Positions 1 to 4,900 of a DNA stretch of 5,328 nt are shown here, in pieces (position 1 is the first letter of the stretch; each line of letters opens with the position of its first letter). The notes beneath the pieces were generated by a model, which had not been told where the DNA came from, ran no database searches, and was given only the letters and a program-made list of their open reading frames with translations. Both the position numbers and the translations under genes were made by a program. The stretch is taken from assembly GCA_934463455.1 (NCBI GenBank), contig CAKSJU010000125.1:1-5328 (forward strand), in the 5' to 3' direction. Source of the DNA: an uncultured Clostridia bacterium (GTDB lineage Bacteria; Bacillota; Clostridia; UBA1381).

Positions 1-615
1 ATGCCGCCTTAATAAAATCAATAAAGTTATTGCCGTAATTGGTACAGCGTAACCGAATTGCCGCAATGCTCCGTCAGTTTTCATCAGCATATTGAAAATG
101 GCATGAAAAGTAATAGTCACGCACAAAAGCCCGAACAGTCCGGCTGCTTTTAAAAATGACGATTTTCCCGATAGTTTAAGCCCGCAGCCAATCACAAATG
201 CACAGGTTATGTGCATCGCCCCTACCGAAAAACCGCGTATAACAAGATGCAGAAGATTGTCCGTTCCGTTCTCAAGCAGATAGCATATATTTTCAAAGGT
301 TGCAAAGCCTATGGCAATATTAAAAATCGCCTTGTCGGATTCCGCGTTATCTGCCTCAAAAACCGCAATATAAAAAAGAAGCGGTAAAAGCTTTACGGTC
401 TCTTCTACAACCGGAGTTATTTCTATTACAGCCAAAGAAGTATCCGCACCATACAAAATTGTAAAAAACGTATTTAAGTATGCGGATATAATACAGCAAA
501 GAAATCCCAGCACAATAAATAAGAAATTTTTTTTATTGTTGCTTTCCGAGCATATCGCCGCAATTAAAAACGGGGCGGCAAGACATATAAATATATTTTC
601 TATATTGTACGACAT
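1..615 (-). CDS. PrsW-family intramembrane metalloprotease, C-terminus beyond the left edge
   Basis: A frame open from an ATG at 615 to the window edge gives 205 residues without a stop, so the gene is partial at its 3' end. It is hydrophobic with several membrane segments (about 8-22, 31-54, 63-86, 97-114, 126-147, 155-178, 189-202). It carries the motif set of the PrsW/glutamic-type membrane protease family: EExxK at E71-E72-K75, FExN-like F107-E108-N109, H135 in a membrane helix, and HxxxN at H171-N175. In B. subtilis PrsW makes the first cut in the anti-sigma factor RsiW, and C. difficile PrsW acts on RsiT; this function is transferred from the family. The start is set by AAGGAGG just upstream, which lies inside the end of the preceding gene. 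The two genes overlap by 16 bases, suggesting translational coupling. It is the last visible gene of the sigma-factor operon. The family call is confident; the substrate is inferred. Confidence 0.88.
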   Translation of the reverse strand, partial: MSYNIENIFICLAAPFLIAAICSESNNKKNFLFIVLGFLCCIISAYLNTFFTILYGADTSLAVIEITPVVEETVKLLPLLFYIAVFEADNAESDKAIFNIAIGFATFENICYLLENGTDNLLHLVIRGFSVGAMHITCAFVIGCGLKLSGKSSFLKAAGLFGLLCVTITFHAIFNMLMKTDGALRQFGYAVPITAITLLILLRRH

Positions 616-1244
616 TGCTTTTCCTCCTTATGCTGTGCGGCGGCTATTAAAATAAGCGATGGATTTAAAATAAAAGTATCTGCTAAAAAATACGGATTGA
701 ACAGTGTATTGTCCATATAAAAATAAGAAGAAATCCAGAGCAAATATTCCGCGGCATAAAAGGACAATACCGCACCGCAAAAATAAAATCGTCCCATTTG
801 CTTTTTTCGCTTTGCAAAATACAGTCCCTTTGCTGCAAAAAATCCGCAGCTTGCTATTGCTGTACCCATTAATATATTTTCAAGATAACTGCCTCTTAAA
901 AAGAAAAATATGCACATGATGAGTGAAAATCCGGGCGGAAGCCACGCATATAAATTTGCTCTGCTGTTCCGTTCCTCCTCGGGCATGTCCGAAAAAAGAC
1001 GCATCGCAAGGAAAATGTAAGACGCTGTCCAGCTCAGCTCCGAAACACAGAATACCAATGGGGTTGAATTGAACAAAACAATATACAGTATCCAGTATGT
1101 AATTCCTATTCCGAAGCTTAAGTAAAATAAAGTGACAAACACCCATTTACGGCTTTTTCTTGTTATGGCAGAAAAACAGGAATACACTCCGCATATCAAT
1201 ACGCAGAAAAGCTGTATCAGATTATCCGTCAATTCCGTCATCAT
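600..1244 (-). CDS. Seven-helix integral membrane protein of unknown family, in the sigma/PrsW operon
   Basis: This 214-residue protein is almost entirely hydrophobic, with about seven predicted membrane helices (roughly 9-27, 34-58, 62-82, 98-116, 122-144, 152-175, 183-204). The connecting segments are short: basic RKSRK at 29-33, acidic DMPEEE at 86-91 and basic KRKK at 145-148, with a charged tail from 205. I do not recognise a family. The layout is reminiscent of seven-helix sensor or YhhN-like proteins, but no diagnostic motif is visible. It overlaps the preceding two-helix gene by 23 bases and the PrsW gene by 16 bases, so all four genes should be made from one mRNA. The start is ambiguous between two adjacent ATGs: the SD AAGGAG lies only about 5 bases from the first and about 8 from the second, so the second (1241) may be the one used. 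A role as a sensor or partner for the sigma/PrsW pathway is inference from position. Confidence 0.8.
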   Translation of the reverse strand: MMTELTDNLIQLFCVLICGVYSCFSAITRKSRKWVFVTLFYLSFGIGITYWILYIVLFNSTPLVFCVSELSWTASYIFLAMRLFSDMPEEERNSRANLYAWLPPGFSLIMCIFFFLRGSYLENILMGTAIASCGFFAAKGLYFAKRKKQMGRFYFCGAVLSFYAAEYLLWISSYFYMDNTLFNPYFLADTFILNPSLILIAAAQHKEEKQCRTI

Positions 1245-1566
1245 TTTTCTCCTTTTTGTTTTTTTGATTGATTTTGCTGCAAAGAATTGTTACCGATATA
1301 CCAAGCAAAAATGCCAAAATTCCGACAACAACATAGCCTAATGAATATCCGTTTGTAAAAATACTTCCCGTATTCGGTATATTCATATGAGAAAATTCAT
1401 TCGATTTTATGCTGTATGAAGTAAATATTGAAATAGCTGTGATTAGTGCAAGGCTTAACACATAGCCGGAGGTAATTATAAGCCTGTTTTTTCTGATATT
1501 GCGCTTTTTCTTTAATTCATAAGTGCGTTTTTTTAAAAGCTCCATTCTTTCATTCGTTGAAAGCAT
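1222..1566 (-). CDS. Small two-helix membrane protein, candidate anti-sigma factor
   Basis: The 114-residue product has a strongly basic N-terminal segment (residues 1-28, with K/R at 12-14, 19-22, 25-26 and 28) that looks like an amphipathic helix. A membrane helix follows at about 29-51, then a polar loop of about 22 residues (52-73), a second helix at about 74-96, and a charged lysine-rich tail. By the positive-inside rule both ends face the cytoplasm and the loop faces outward. The gene sits directly after the ECF sigma gene, overlapping it by 17 bases, which is the usual place for a membrane anti-sigma factor, and the operon also encodes PrsW. It lacks the zinc-binding H-x3-C-x2-C anti-sigma motif, and its cytoplasmic part is much shorter than in RsiW-type proteins. 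The anti-sigma call is therefore positional inference. A GAGG motif 9 bases before the ATG supports the start. Confidence 0.75.
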   Translation of the reverse strand: MLSTNERMELLKKRTYELKKKRNIRKNRLIITSGYVLSLALITAISIFTSYSIKSNEFSHMNIPNTGSIFTNGYSLGYVVVGILAFLLGISVTILCSKINQKNKKEKNDDGIDG

Positions 1567-2095
1567 TTTTAATACCCTCTTTTTCCAGTAAAGATTTAAT
1601 ATTTTTTTTGCCGAGTTGCAAAAGCTTATCTATCTGCTTCACAGTTTTCTTTAAAACCGAAGCCGCTTCCTTATAACTCATATTCTCAATGTATACAAGA
1701 TACATTGCCTCCTTTTGCGATCGGTTTAACTTATCCATACATTGATACAATCTTTCATTTCTTTCTTTAATATGGATAATGTCCTCAAAGGTATGCTCTA
1801 TGCAAAAATCTATTTCTTTTTCGCTTAAAATAATATGTCTTTTTCTTTTCCGTAAAAACATCAGTGCATAATTCCGCGCCGCTTTATATATGTAGCTGTT
1901 AAAATTTTTACTTATGTTAGGACGCCTGTCTACAAGATACGCAAATACATCGATTAATAAGTCCTCCGCATCATGAAGATTGTCCACATATCCGTTTATA
2001 TAAAGCGTCAGCTTGTCACCGTACAGCTCCATAAGCTTTTCGAGCGATTGCGAATTGCCCGCGAGATATTCTTCGTAAAGCATATCCGTATTCAT
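1550..2095 (-). CDS. ECF-type RNA polymerase sigma factor (sigma-70 family)
   Basis: The 181-residue product has the compact two-domain form of extracytoplasmic-function sigma factors. Region 2 spans about residues 18-87: a helical segment around LYGDKL at 24-29, the D42-A43-E44-D45 'DAED' core-binding motif, the SYIYKAARNYA segment at 67-77, then a basic RKRKR stretch (82-86) facing the -10 element. A linker is followed by region 4 at about 116-172, with a helix-turn-helix in MSYKEAASVL and KKTVKQIDKLLQLGKKN. It should direct polymerase to a small regulon, probably released when a membrane inhibitor is cleaved. The start chosen is the ATG at 2095, with AAGGAG 10 bases upstream; the longer TTG frame beginning at 2125 would include that SD and is rejected. 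Its 3' end overlaps the next gene by 17 bases. The target promoters cannot be read from this window. Confidence 0.9.
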   Translation of the reverse strand: MNTDMLYEEYLAGNSQSLEKLMELYGDKLTLYINGYVDNLHDAEDLLIDVFAYLVDRRPNISKNFNSYIYKAARNYALMFLRKRKRHIILSEKEIDFCIEHTFEDIIHIKERNERLYQCMDKLNRSQKEAMYLVYIENMSYKEAASVLKKTVKQIDKLLQLGKKNIKSLLEKEGIKNAFNE

Positions 2096-2105
2096 TGCGT
2101 AAATT

Positions 2106-2111
2106 CTCCTT
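2106..2111 (-). promoter_or_regulatory. Ribosome binding site fixing the sigma-factor start
   Basis: The minus strand reads AAGGAG here, 10 bases before the ATG at 2095. It lies inside the upstream TTG-initiated extension of the same frame, so it argues for the 181-residue form over the 191-residue form. Confidence 0.7.
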
Positions 2112-2114
2112 ATC

Positions 2115-2145
2115 GGTTTATACAATTAGATAGGTTTATACAATT
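2115..2145. repeat. Two perfect 13-base direct repeats in the sigma-operon leader
   Basis: The sequence GGTTTATACAATT (plus strand) occurs at 2115-2127 and again at 2133-2145, an 18-base period, with no mismatch. On the coding strand each reads AATTGTATAAACC. The pair lies between the candidate promoter (2183-2211) and the sigma ribosome binding site. It could be an operator read by a dimeric regulator, an ECF-type promoter motif, or a chance AT-rich duplication. No function is assigned. Confidence 0.6.
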
Positions 2146-2182
2146 TCGTTAGTCCTCAATCGGAAAATGAATGTTTATAAAT

Positions 2183-2211
2183 ATTGTATCATAAAAAATA
2201 ATATCTGTCAT
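2183..2211 (-). promoter_or_regulatory. Sigma-A-like promoter for the sigma/PrsW operon
   Basis: Reading the minus strand, ATGACA (2211-2206) and TACAAT (2188-2183) each match 5 of 6 bases of the -35 and -10 consensus and are separated by exactly 17 bases. Transcription would start near 2176, giving a leader of about 80 nt that contains the 13-base direct repeats. A competing TTGACT (2218-2213) with TATGAT has a less favourable 19-base spacer. The operon may have a second, ECF-dependent promoter, but I cannot identify one. Confidence 0.55.
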
Positions 2212-2615
2212 CAGTCAAAAGAATGATTTTAAGAATTTTGTTAATGTTTACAAGTTTTATATAGGATATTTAGCCAATTATTTTGTGATTTGCTTGCAAT
2301 GGTATTAGGATGAAATAACAAAATCCATAGCGGACGATGTCTATCCCTCAATCAATTTACCGGAATATATGTAAATCCGTAGGGGACGGTGTCCGCATCG
2401 TCCCGAAAAAAATCACATTATGATGCTGCATAATGAAAAAAACGTATTGTGCGGCGATTTCGAATGATTTATCTGAATATCTGCCAAAAAGAGCTTATAT
2501 ATTGTTTTATTATATATGCAAAACGTATGATTTTTATGCCTCTGCATTATATACAAATTTACCGAAATAAAATTAGGCATAACGAACAAATAAAACTTTT
2601 AAAACAATAAAAAGA
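2212..2615. other. AT-rich divergent intergenic region with no gene seen
   Basis: About 400 bases separate the two divergent promoters. I see no frame with a ribosome binding site and credible protein on either strand. It holds the GC-rich hairpin repeat at 2380-2405, a short segment GGACGATG at 2332-2339 that is complementary to one arm of that hairpin, and a small inverted repeat CATTATG/CATAATG (2416-2422 and 2429-2435). The rest is AT-rich without recognisable structure. Confidence 0.6.
2380..2405. repeat. GC-rich hairpin repeat, copy A
   Basis: The stem GGGACGGTG (2383-2391) pairs with CATCGTCCC (2396-2404), nine pairs including one G-T, around the loop TCCG, a UNCG-type tetraloop if transcribed. 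A near-identical copy lies at 4843-4866, 2.4 kb away across the dockerin operon. Such short hairpin repeats starting with TAGGGG are, from general knowledge, scattered between genes in clostridial genomes; I could not check this. It lacks a T-run on either side, so it is not an intrinsic terminator. Confidence 0.7.
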
Positions 2616-2644
2616 TTGAAATTTTTCTGCTGTAAGGTTATAAT
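2616..2644 (+). promoter_or_regulatory. Near-consensus sigma-A promoter of the dockerin operon
   Basis: TTGAAA at 2616-2621 and TATAAT at 2639-2644 are separated by 17 bases, giving 11 of 12 consensus positions with ideal spacing. Initiation is expected near 2651. The long leader of about 150 nt before the ATG at 2804 contains the paired structure at 2665-2766. The match to housekeeping sigma means the neighbouring ECF sigma is not needed for basal expression. Confidence 0.8.
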
Positions 2645-2664
2645 TAAACTGTAGTGAATGTGTA

Positions 2665-2766
2665 ATGTGAGCACGGAAAATCAACTTAAAGATGCAAGGG
2701 GCAAAAGCATCTGTTAATATCTGACGTATCTCGATAAAGGGCTGGATAAAGGTATTCCTCTCACAT
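2665..2766 (+). promoter_or_regulatory. Structured 5' leader, candidate cis-regulatory RNA
   Basis: Within the predicted leader, ATGTGAG (2665-2671) is exactly complementary to CTCACAT (2760-2766), enclosing 88 nt. Inside, AGATGC (2690-2695) pairs with GCATCT (2707-2712) around an 11-nt purine-rich loop containing AAGGGGC. The stem extends outward through TTAA/TTAA (2686-2689 and 2714-2717) past one bulged G. A closing helix, an internal stem-loop and conserved-looking single-stranded purine stretches resemble a riboswitch-like aptamer. It matches none of the riboswitch consensus sequences I can recall (c-di-GMP-I and -II, cobalamin, SAM, purine, TPP, preQ1). The SD at 2786-2792 lies downstream, so translational control is possible. 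Confidence 0.4.
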
Positions 2767-2803
2767 ATGATTAATTTAAAATTAGAAAGGAGTTTTTTAT
2801 ATT

Positions 2804-3550
2804 ATGAAGAAATTTTTATTATTAGGTGCGTGCGTTGCATCTATCGCTGTTTCTTCTTCAGCTTTTGCGGCAGTTAACTATGGCGAAGAAGCCGGTCTTA
2901 CAATATCGGTTAATGAAGCGGAAAATGCTGTAAGTGTTACTGAAGGCTTACCGACCGAAGGTCAAGCAACTGTACTTGTAGTAAAGGGAAATAATCCTGC
3001 AACAATTGCACAAGGTGACATCCTGTTTATCGATCAGGACGCTGCGGGAACAGCAACATTTGCAAAGGATATGGGATTATTGCTTAAAGCAGAGGACGGA
3101 AGTGCTCTTGAGAAATTGCCGGCAGGTACATATACCGTAAAGGTTGGCGGTGATAAGGTTACTGCTATCGCTGTTAAGACATTTACTGTGTCTGATAGTG
3201 CAGCAGGAGATGACTATGTTGCTCTTACAGGAATATATGGTGATGTGAATGGTGATGGTTCAATTAATGCAACTGATTCTACATCGTTGTTAAATGCACT
3301 TGTTGCAGGCGGAAGTAATCAACCTGGTAAATGTGCGTATGTTTTAGGCACAAAATTAGCAATCAAGGATTCTGATGCAATTCTTGTTTGGGGAGATTAT
3401 GACGGTAATAAAACTGTTAACACAACAGACTCAACATCATTGTTAAACGCGCTTGTTGCTAGTGGTGCAACAAAGTCAGGAAATTCAGCATACAGCTTTG
3501 GGGATAACTTTGCTGATTTGAATGTACAAGTTAAAGTTGTGACTGAATAA
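2804..3550 (+). CDS. Small secreted dockerin-containing protein with Ig-like region, no enzyme domain
   Basis: The 248-residue product begins with a Sec signal peptide (MKKFLLL..., likely cut after A22 in AFA|AVN). Residues about 30-130 form a beta-rich, Ig-like segment with ATVLVVKG at 55-62, ILFIDQ at 73-78 and GTYTVKVGG at 108-116, a pattern I associate with clostridial surface proteins. The C-terminal half is a dockerin: two EF-hand-like calcium loops, D147-N149-D151-S153-D158 and D198-D200-N202-T204-D209, each followed by an F-helix with the identical stretch TDSTSLLNALVA (157-168, 208-219). The loops start 51 residues apart, more than the usual spacing of just over 30, because of an insert around 173-195. 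Dockerins bind cohesins and so attach proteins to scaffolds; no catalytic domain is present. The SD AAAGGAG is 11 bases from the ATG, a rather long spacing. First gene of a three-gene operon. Confidence 0.9.
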   Translation: MKKFLLLGACVASIAVSSSAFAAVNYGEEAGLTISVNEAENAVSVTEGLPTEGQATVLVVKGNNPATIAQGDILFIDQDAAGTATFAKDMGLLLKAEDGSALEKLPAGTYTVKVGGDKVTAIAVKTFTVSDSAAGDDYVALTGIYGDVNGDGSINATDSTSLLNALVAGGSNQPGKCAYVLGTKLAIKDSDAILVWGDYDGNKTVNTTDSTSLLNALVASGATKSGNSAYSFGDNFADLNVQVKVVTE

Positions 3551-3580
3551 AAACAATTATTAAATTTAGGAGGAATAATT

Positions 3581-4579
3581 ATGAATATTAAAAAAATATT
3601 TGCAGCATTACTTGCAACAACTTTATTAAGTTCTGCATTTGTTGCATATGCTCATGATTTTGATACAAGAAATCCTGTAATTACTTATACAATTGGTGAT
3701 AAACTTACAAGTCAAGAAGATTTAACAGCAAAGTCAGATATGCTTGCTTATAATGAAAATTTTGACTATTATCCGGTATCAATTAATGTAACTGATTTAG
3801 GAAGATTGTATTTAGCTAAAGGTACAGATTATCAAGTAATTAATAATATTACATTTACGCTCAAAACAACAGACTTTGCACTTACAGACGAAGATGGTTT
3901 TGAGATGTATACAGCAGGTGTAACACCATCTGTAGGTGGTACATGGAGTATGGCTAATGACAATGTTAATGTTGGATATTTTAATATGTTCTGGGAAGCT
4001 CCGAAATCAAAAGTAGCAGCATTAGCAAGTATTAATATGTATCCTGGAACAGCAAAATCTGATATTGCAAATGCAGAATTAGATTTTGAAGTTGTATTGG
4101 CTTTGCCGGCAGGAAAAACTCTTTCATTAGCAAACAGTGATTTGTCTGCAGTTATAAACTATTACGACAAAACAACCGGAGATACAAAATCTCCCGCAAA
4201 TATAACAATAACAAATGATACTCTTACATTTGGTAAAACAACACCTCCTACACCTGTAGAAAATCCTTGGGCATTCACAGTAACAACTGATGCTAATGCT
4301 AAAAAGACCAATGGTTATATTTGGGACGTTACAGGAACAAAGGGTGACGGAGATTTGACATCGTTTGTTGCAACATTTACAAATGAGGATGAAACTGCTA
4401 CCGGTGAGGATAAAACATTAATTAAAACCATCGACGGTGCAGATTTGGCAGCTCTTTCAAATTGGAATACAGCTCCTGCATTTGCAATCGGTTTGAAGAC
4501 TGATAAAGCCGTAACAGCTGACTTCACAGCAACATCCACAAAAGACGGCAAGACAATTAATGCAACAATCGCAAGATAA
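3581..4579 (+). CDS. Secreted beta-rich two-domain protein, unknown family
   Basis: The 332-residue product has a clear signal peptide (MNIKKIFAALLATT..., likely cut after A24 in AYA|HDF). A first domain of about 190 residues (25-218) is rich in alternating hydrophobic and polar strands, with YFNMFWEAP at 133-141 and a segment ELDFEVVLALPAG at 166-178. A proline/threonine linker KTTPPTPVEN (219-228) leads to a second beta-type domain (229-332) rich in T, D, K and A. There is no LPXTG signal, SLH repeat or C-terminal membrane helix, so the protein is predicted to be released or held non-covalently. The first domain might be a divergent cohesin or carbohydrate-binding beta-sandwich; I see no diagnostic residues for either. 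It starts 30 bases after the dockerin stop, with AGGAGG 7 bases before the ATG. Its codons are more A/T-ending than those of the minus-strand operon. Confidence 0.8.
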   Translation: MNIKKIFAALLATTLLSSAFVAYAHDFDTRNPVITYTIGDKLTSQEDLTAKSDMLAYNENFDYYPVSINVTDLGRLYLAKGTDYQVINNITFTLKTTDFALTDEDGFEMYTAGVTPSVGGTWSMANDNVNVGYFNMFWEAPKSKVAALASINMYPGTAKSDIANAELDFEVVLALPAGKTLSLANSDLSAVINYYDKTTGDTKSPANITITNDTLTFGKTTPPTPVENPWAFTVTTDANAKKTNGYIWDVTGTKGDGDLTSFVATFTNEDETATGEDKTLIKTIDGADLAALSNWNTAPAFAIGLKTDKAVTADFTATSTKDGKTINATIAR

Positions 4580-4612
4580 TCAAAATATAATTTGAGAAAG
4601 GTGGATAATAAG

Positions 4613-4777
4613 ATGAAAATATACGAAAAACCATCAGTAGATGTAAAAACATTTGACGTTCAAGACGTAATCAATGCAAGCGGTATTGATAATTACGGCG
4701 TAGTGAGCGATTCAAATACAGCTTTTGACGCTATTGAAAGCGGCGTAACAAAAAGTGGAGTAGTGTTCCAGTGGTAA
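4613..4777 (+). CDS. 54-residue small protein, possible peptide precursor
   Basis: The ATG at 4613 has AAAGGTGG 8 bases upstream; the longer TTG frame from 4592 would swallow this SD and is rejected. The product has no signal peptide, no membrane helix and no cysteine. The N-terminal part, MKIYEKPSVDVKTFDVQDV, is charged and followed by INASG, then a Gly/Ser/Asp/Val-rich tail ending in FQW. The pattern MK-x-YEKP...DVI-x-x-SG resembles, from memory, a class of short proteins common in gut Firmicutes and Bacteroidetes and the leader-plus-core layout of some peptide natural-product precursors. This is not verified and no modifying enzyme is in view. It lies 33 bases after the preceding stop and directly before the operon terminator, so it should be co-transcribed with the two secreted proteins. 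Function is unknown. Confidence 0.7.
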   Translation: MKIYEKPSVDVKTFDVQDVINASGIDNYGVVSDSNTAFDAIESGVTKSGVVFQW

Positions 4778-4804
4778 AAGTCAATCGAAACGAATGACAT
4801 ATAT

Positions 4805-4839
4805 AAAAAATTGCGGCAAAAATTTGCCGCAATTTTTTT
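4805..4839 (+). terminator. Strong intrinsic terminator of the dockerin operon
   Basis: TTGCGGCAA (4811-4819) pairs perfectly with TTGCCGCAA (4824-4832) around a 4-base loop. A run of seven T (4833-4839) follows and a run of six A (4805-4810) precedes. It lies 28 bases after the stop codon of the 54-residue gene. The A-run makes it also usable on the minus strand. Confidence 0.93.
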
Positions 4840-4842
4840 GTA

Positions 4843-4866
4843 TAGGACGGTGCCCGCATCGTCCCG
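4843..4866. repeat. GC-rich hairpin repeat, copy B
   Basis: GGACGGTG (4845-4852) pairs with CATCGTCC (4857-4864) around the loop CCCG. Compared with copy A at 2380-2405 it lacks two G in the leading G-run and has T to C in the loop; otherwise the two are identical through CATCGTCCCG. It sits three bases after the terminator T-run, just outside the operon. Confidence 0.7.
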
Positions 4867-4885
4867 TTTCGCAATATTATTAAGT

Positions 4886-4894
4886 TGTTATAAT
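4886..4894 (+). promoter_or_regulatory. Extended -10 promoter-like box before the structured region
   Basis: TGTTATAAT is a perfect extended -10 element (TGnTATAAT). No good -35 hexamer is present at 16-18 bases, so it would depend on the TG extension. Initiation near 4901 would place the structured non-coding stretch at the start of the transcript. AT-rich DNA makes chance matches common. Confidence 0.35.
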
Positions 4895-4900
4895 TTCCAA

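Noticed and set aside
704..919. Plus-strand open frame of 71 codons
   Set aside because: It lies inside the seven-helix membrane protein gene on the other strand, has no ribosome binding site, and its lysine-rich translation is the expected shadow of hydrophobic codons.
880..1341. Further open frames on either strand (880-1146 minus, 1132-1341 plus)
   Set aside because: They overlap the better-supported minus-strand genes, which have SD sequences, membrane helices and coupled starts.
2096..2125. TTG start giving a 191-residue sigma factor
   Set aside because: The SD AAGGAG is inside this extension and correctly placed for the ATG at 2095.
2380..2405. Intrinsic terminator at the first GC-rich hairpin
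   Set aside because: There is no T-run after the stem on the plus strand (an A-run follows) nor on the minus strand.
2651..2803. Known c-di-GMP, cobalamin, SAM or purine riboswitch
   Set aside because: None of the conserved core sequences I know for these classes is present; only a generic helix-closed layout is seen.
4315..4551. Minus-strand open frame of 78 codons
   Set aside because: It is antisense to the second secreted protein, whose signal peptide and SD make it the real gene.
4592..4612. TTG start giving a 61-residue form of the small protein
   Set aside because: The extension contains the SD AAAGGTGG, which is ideally placed for the ATG at 4613.
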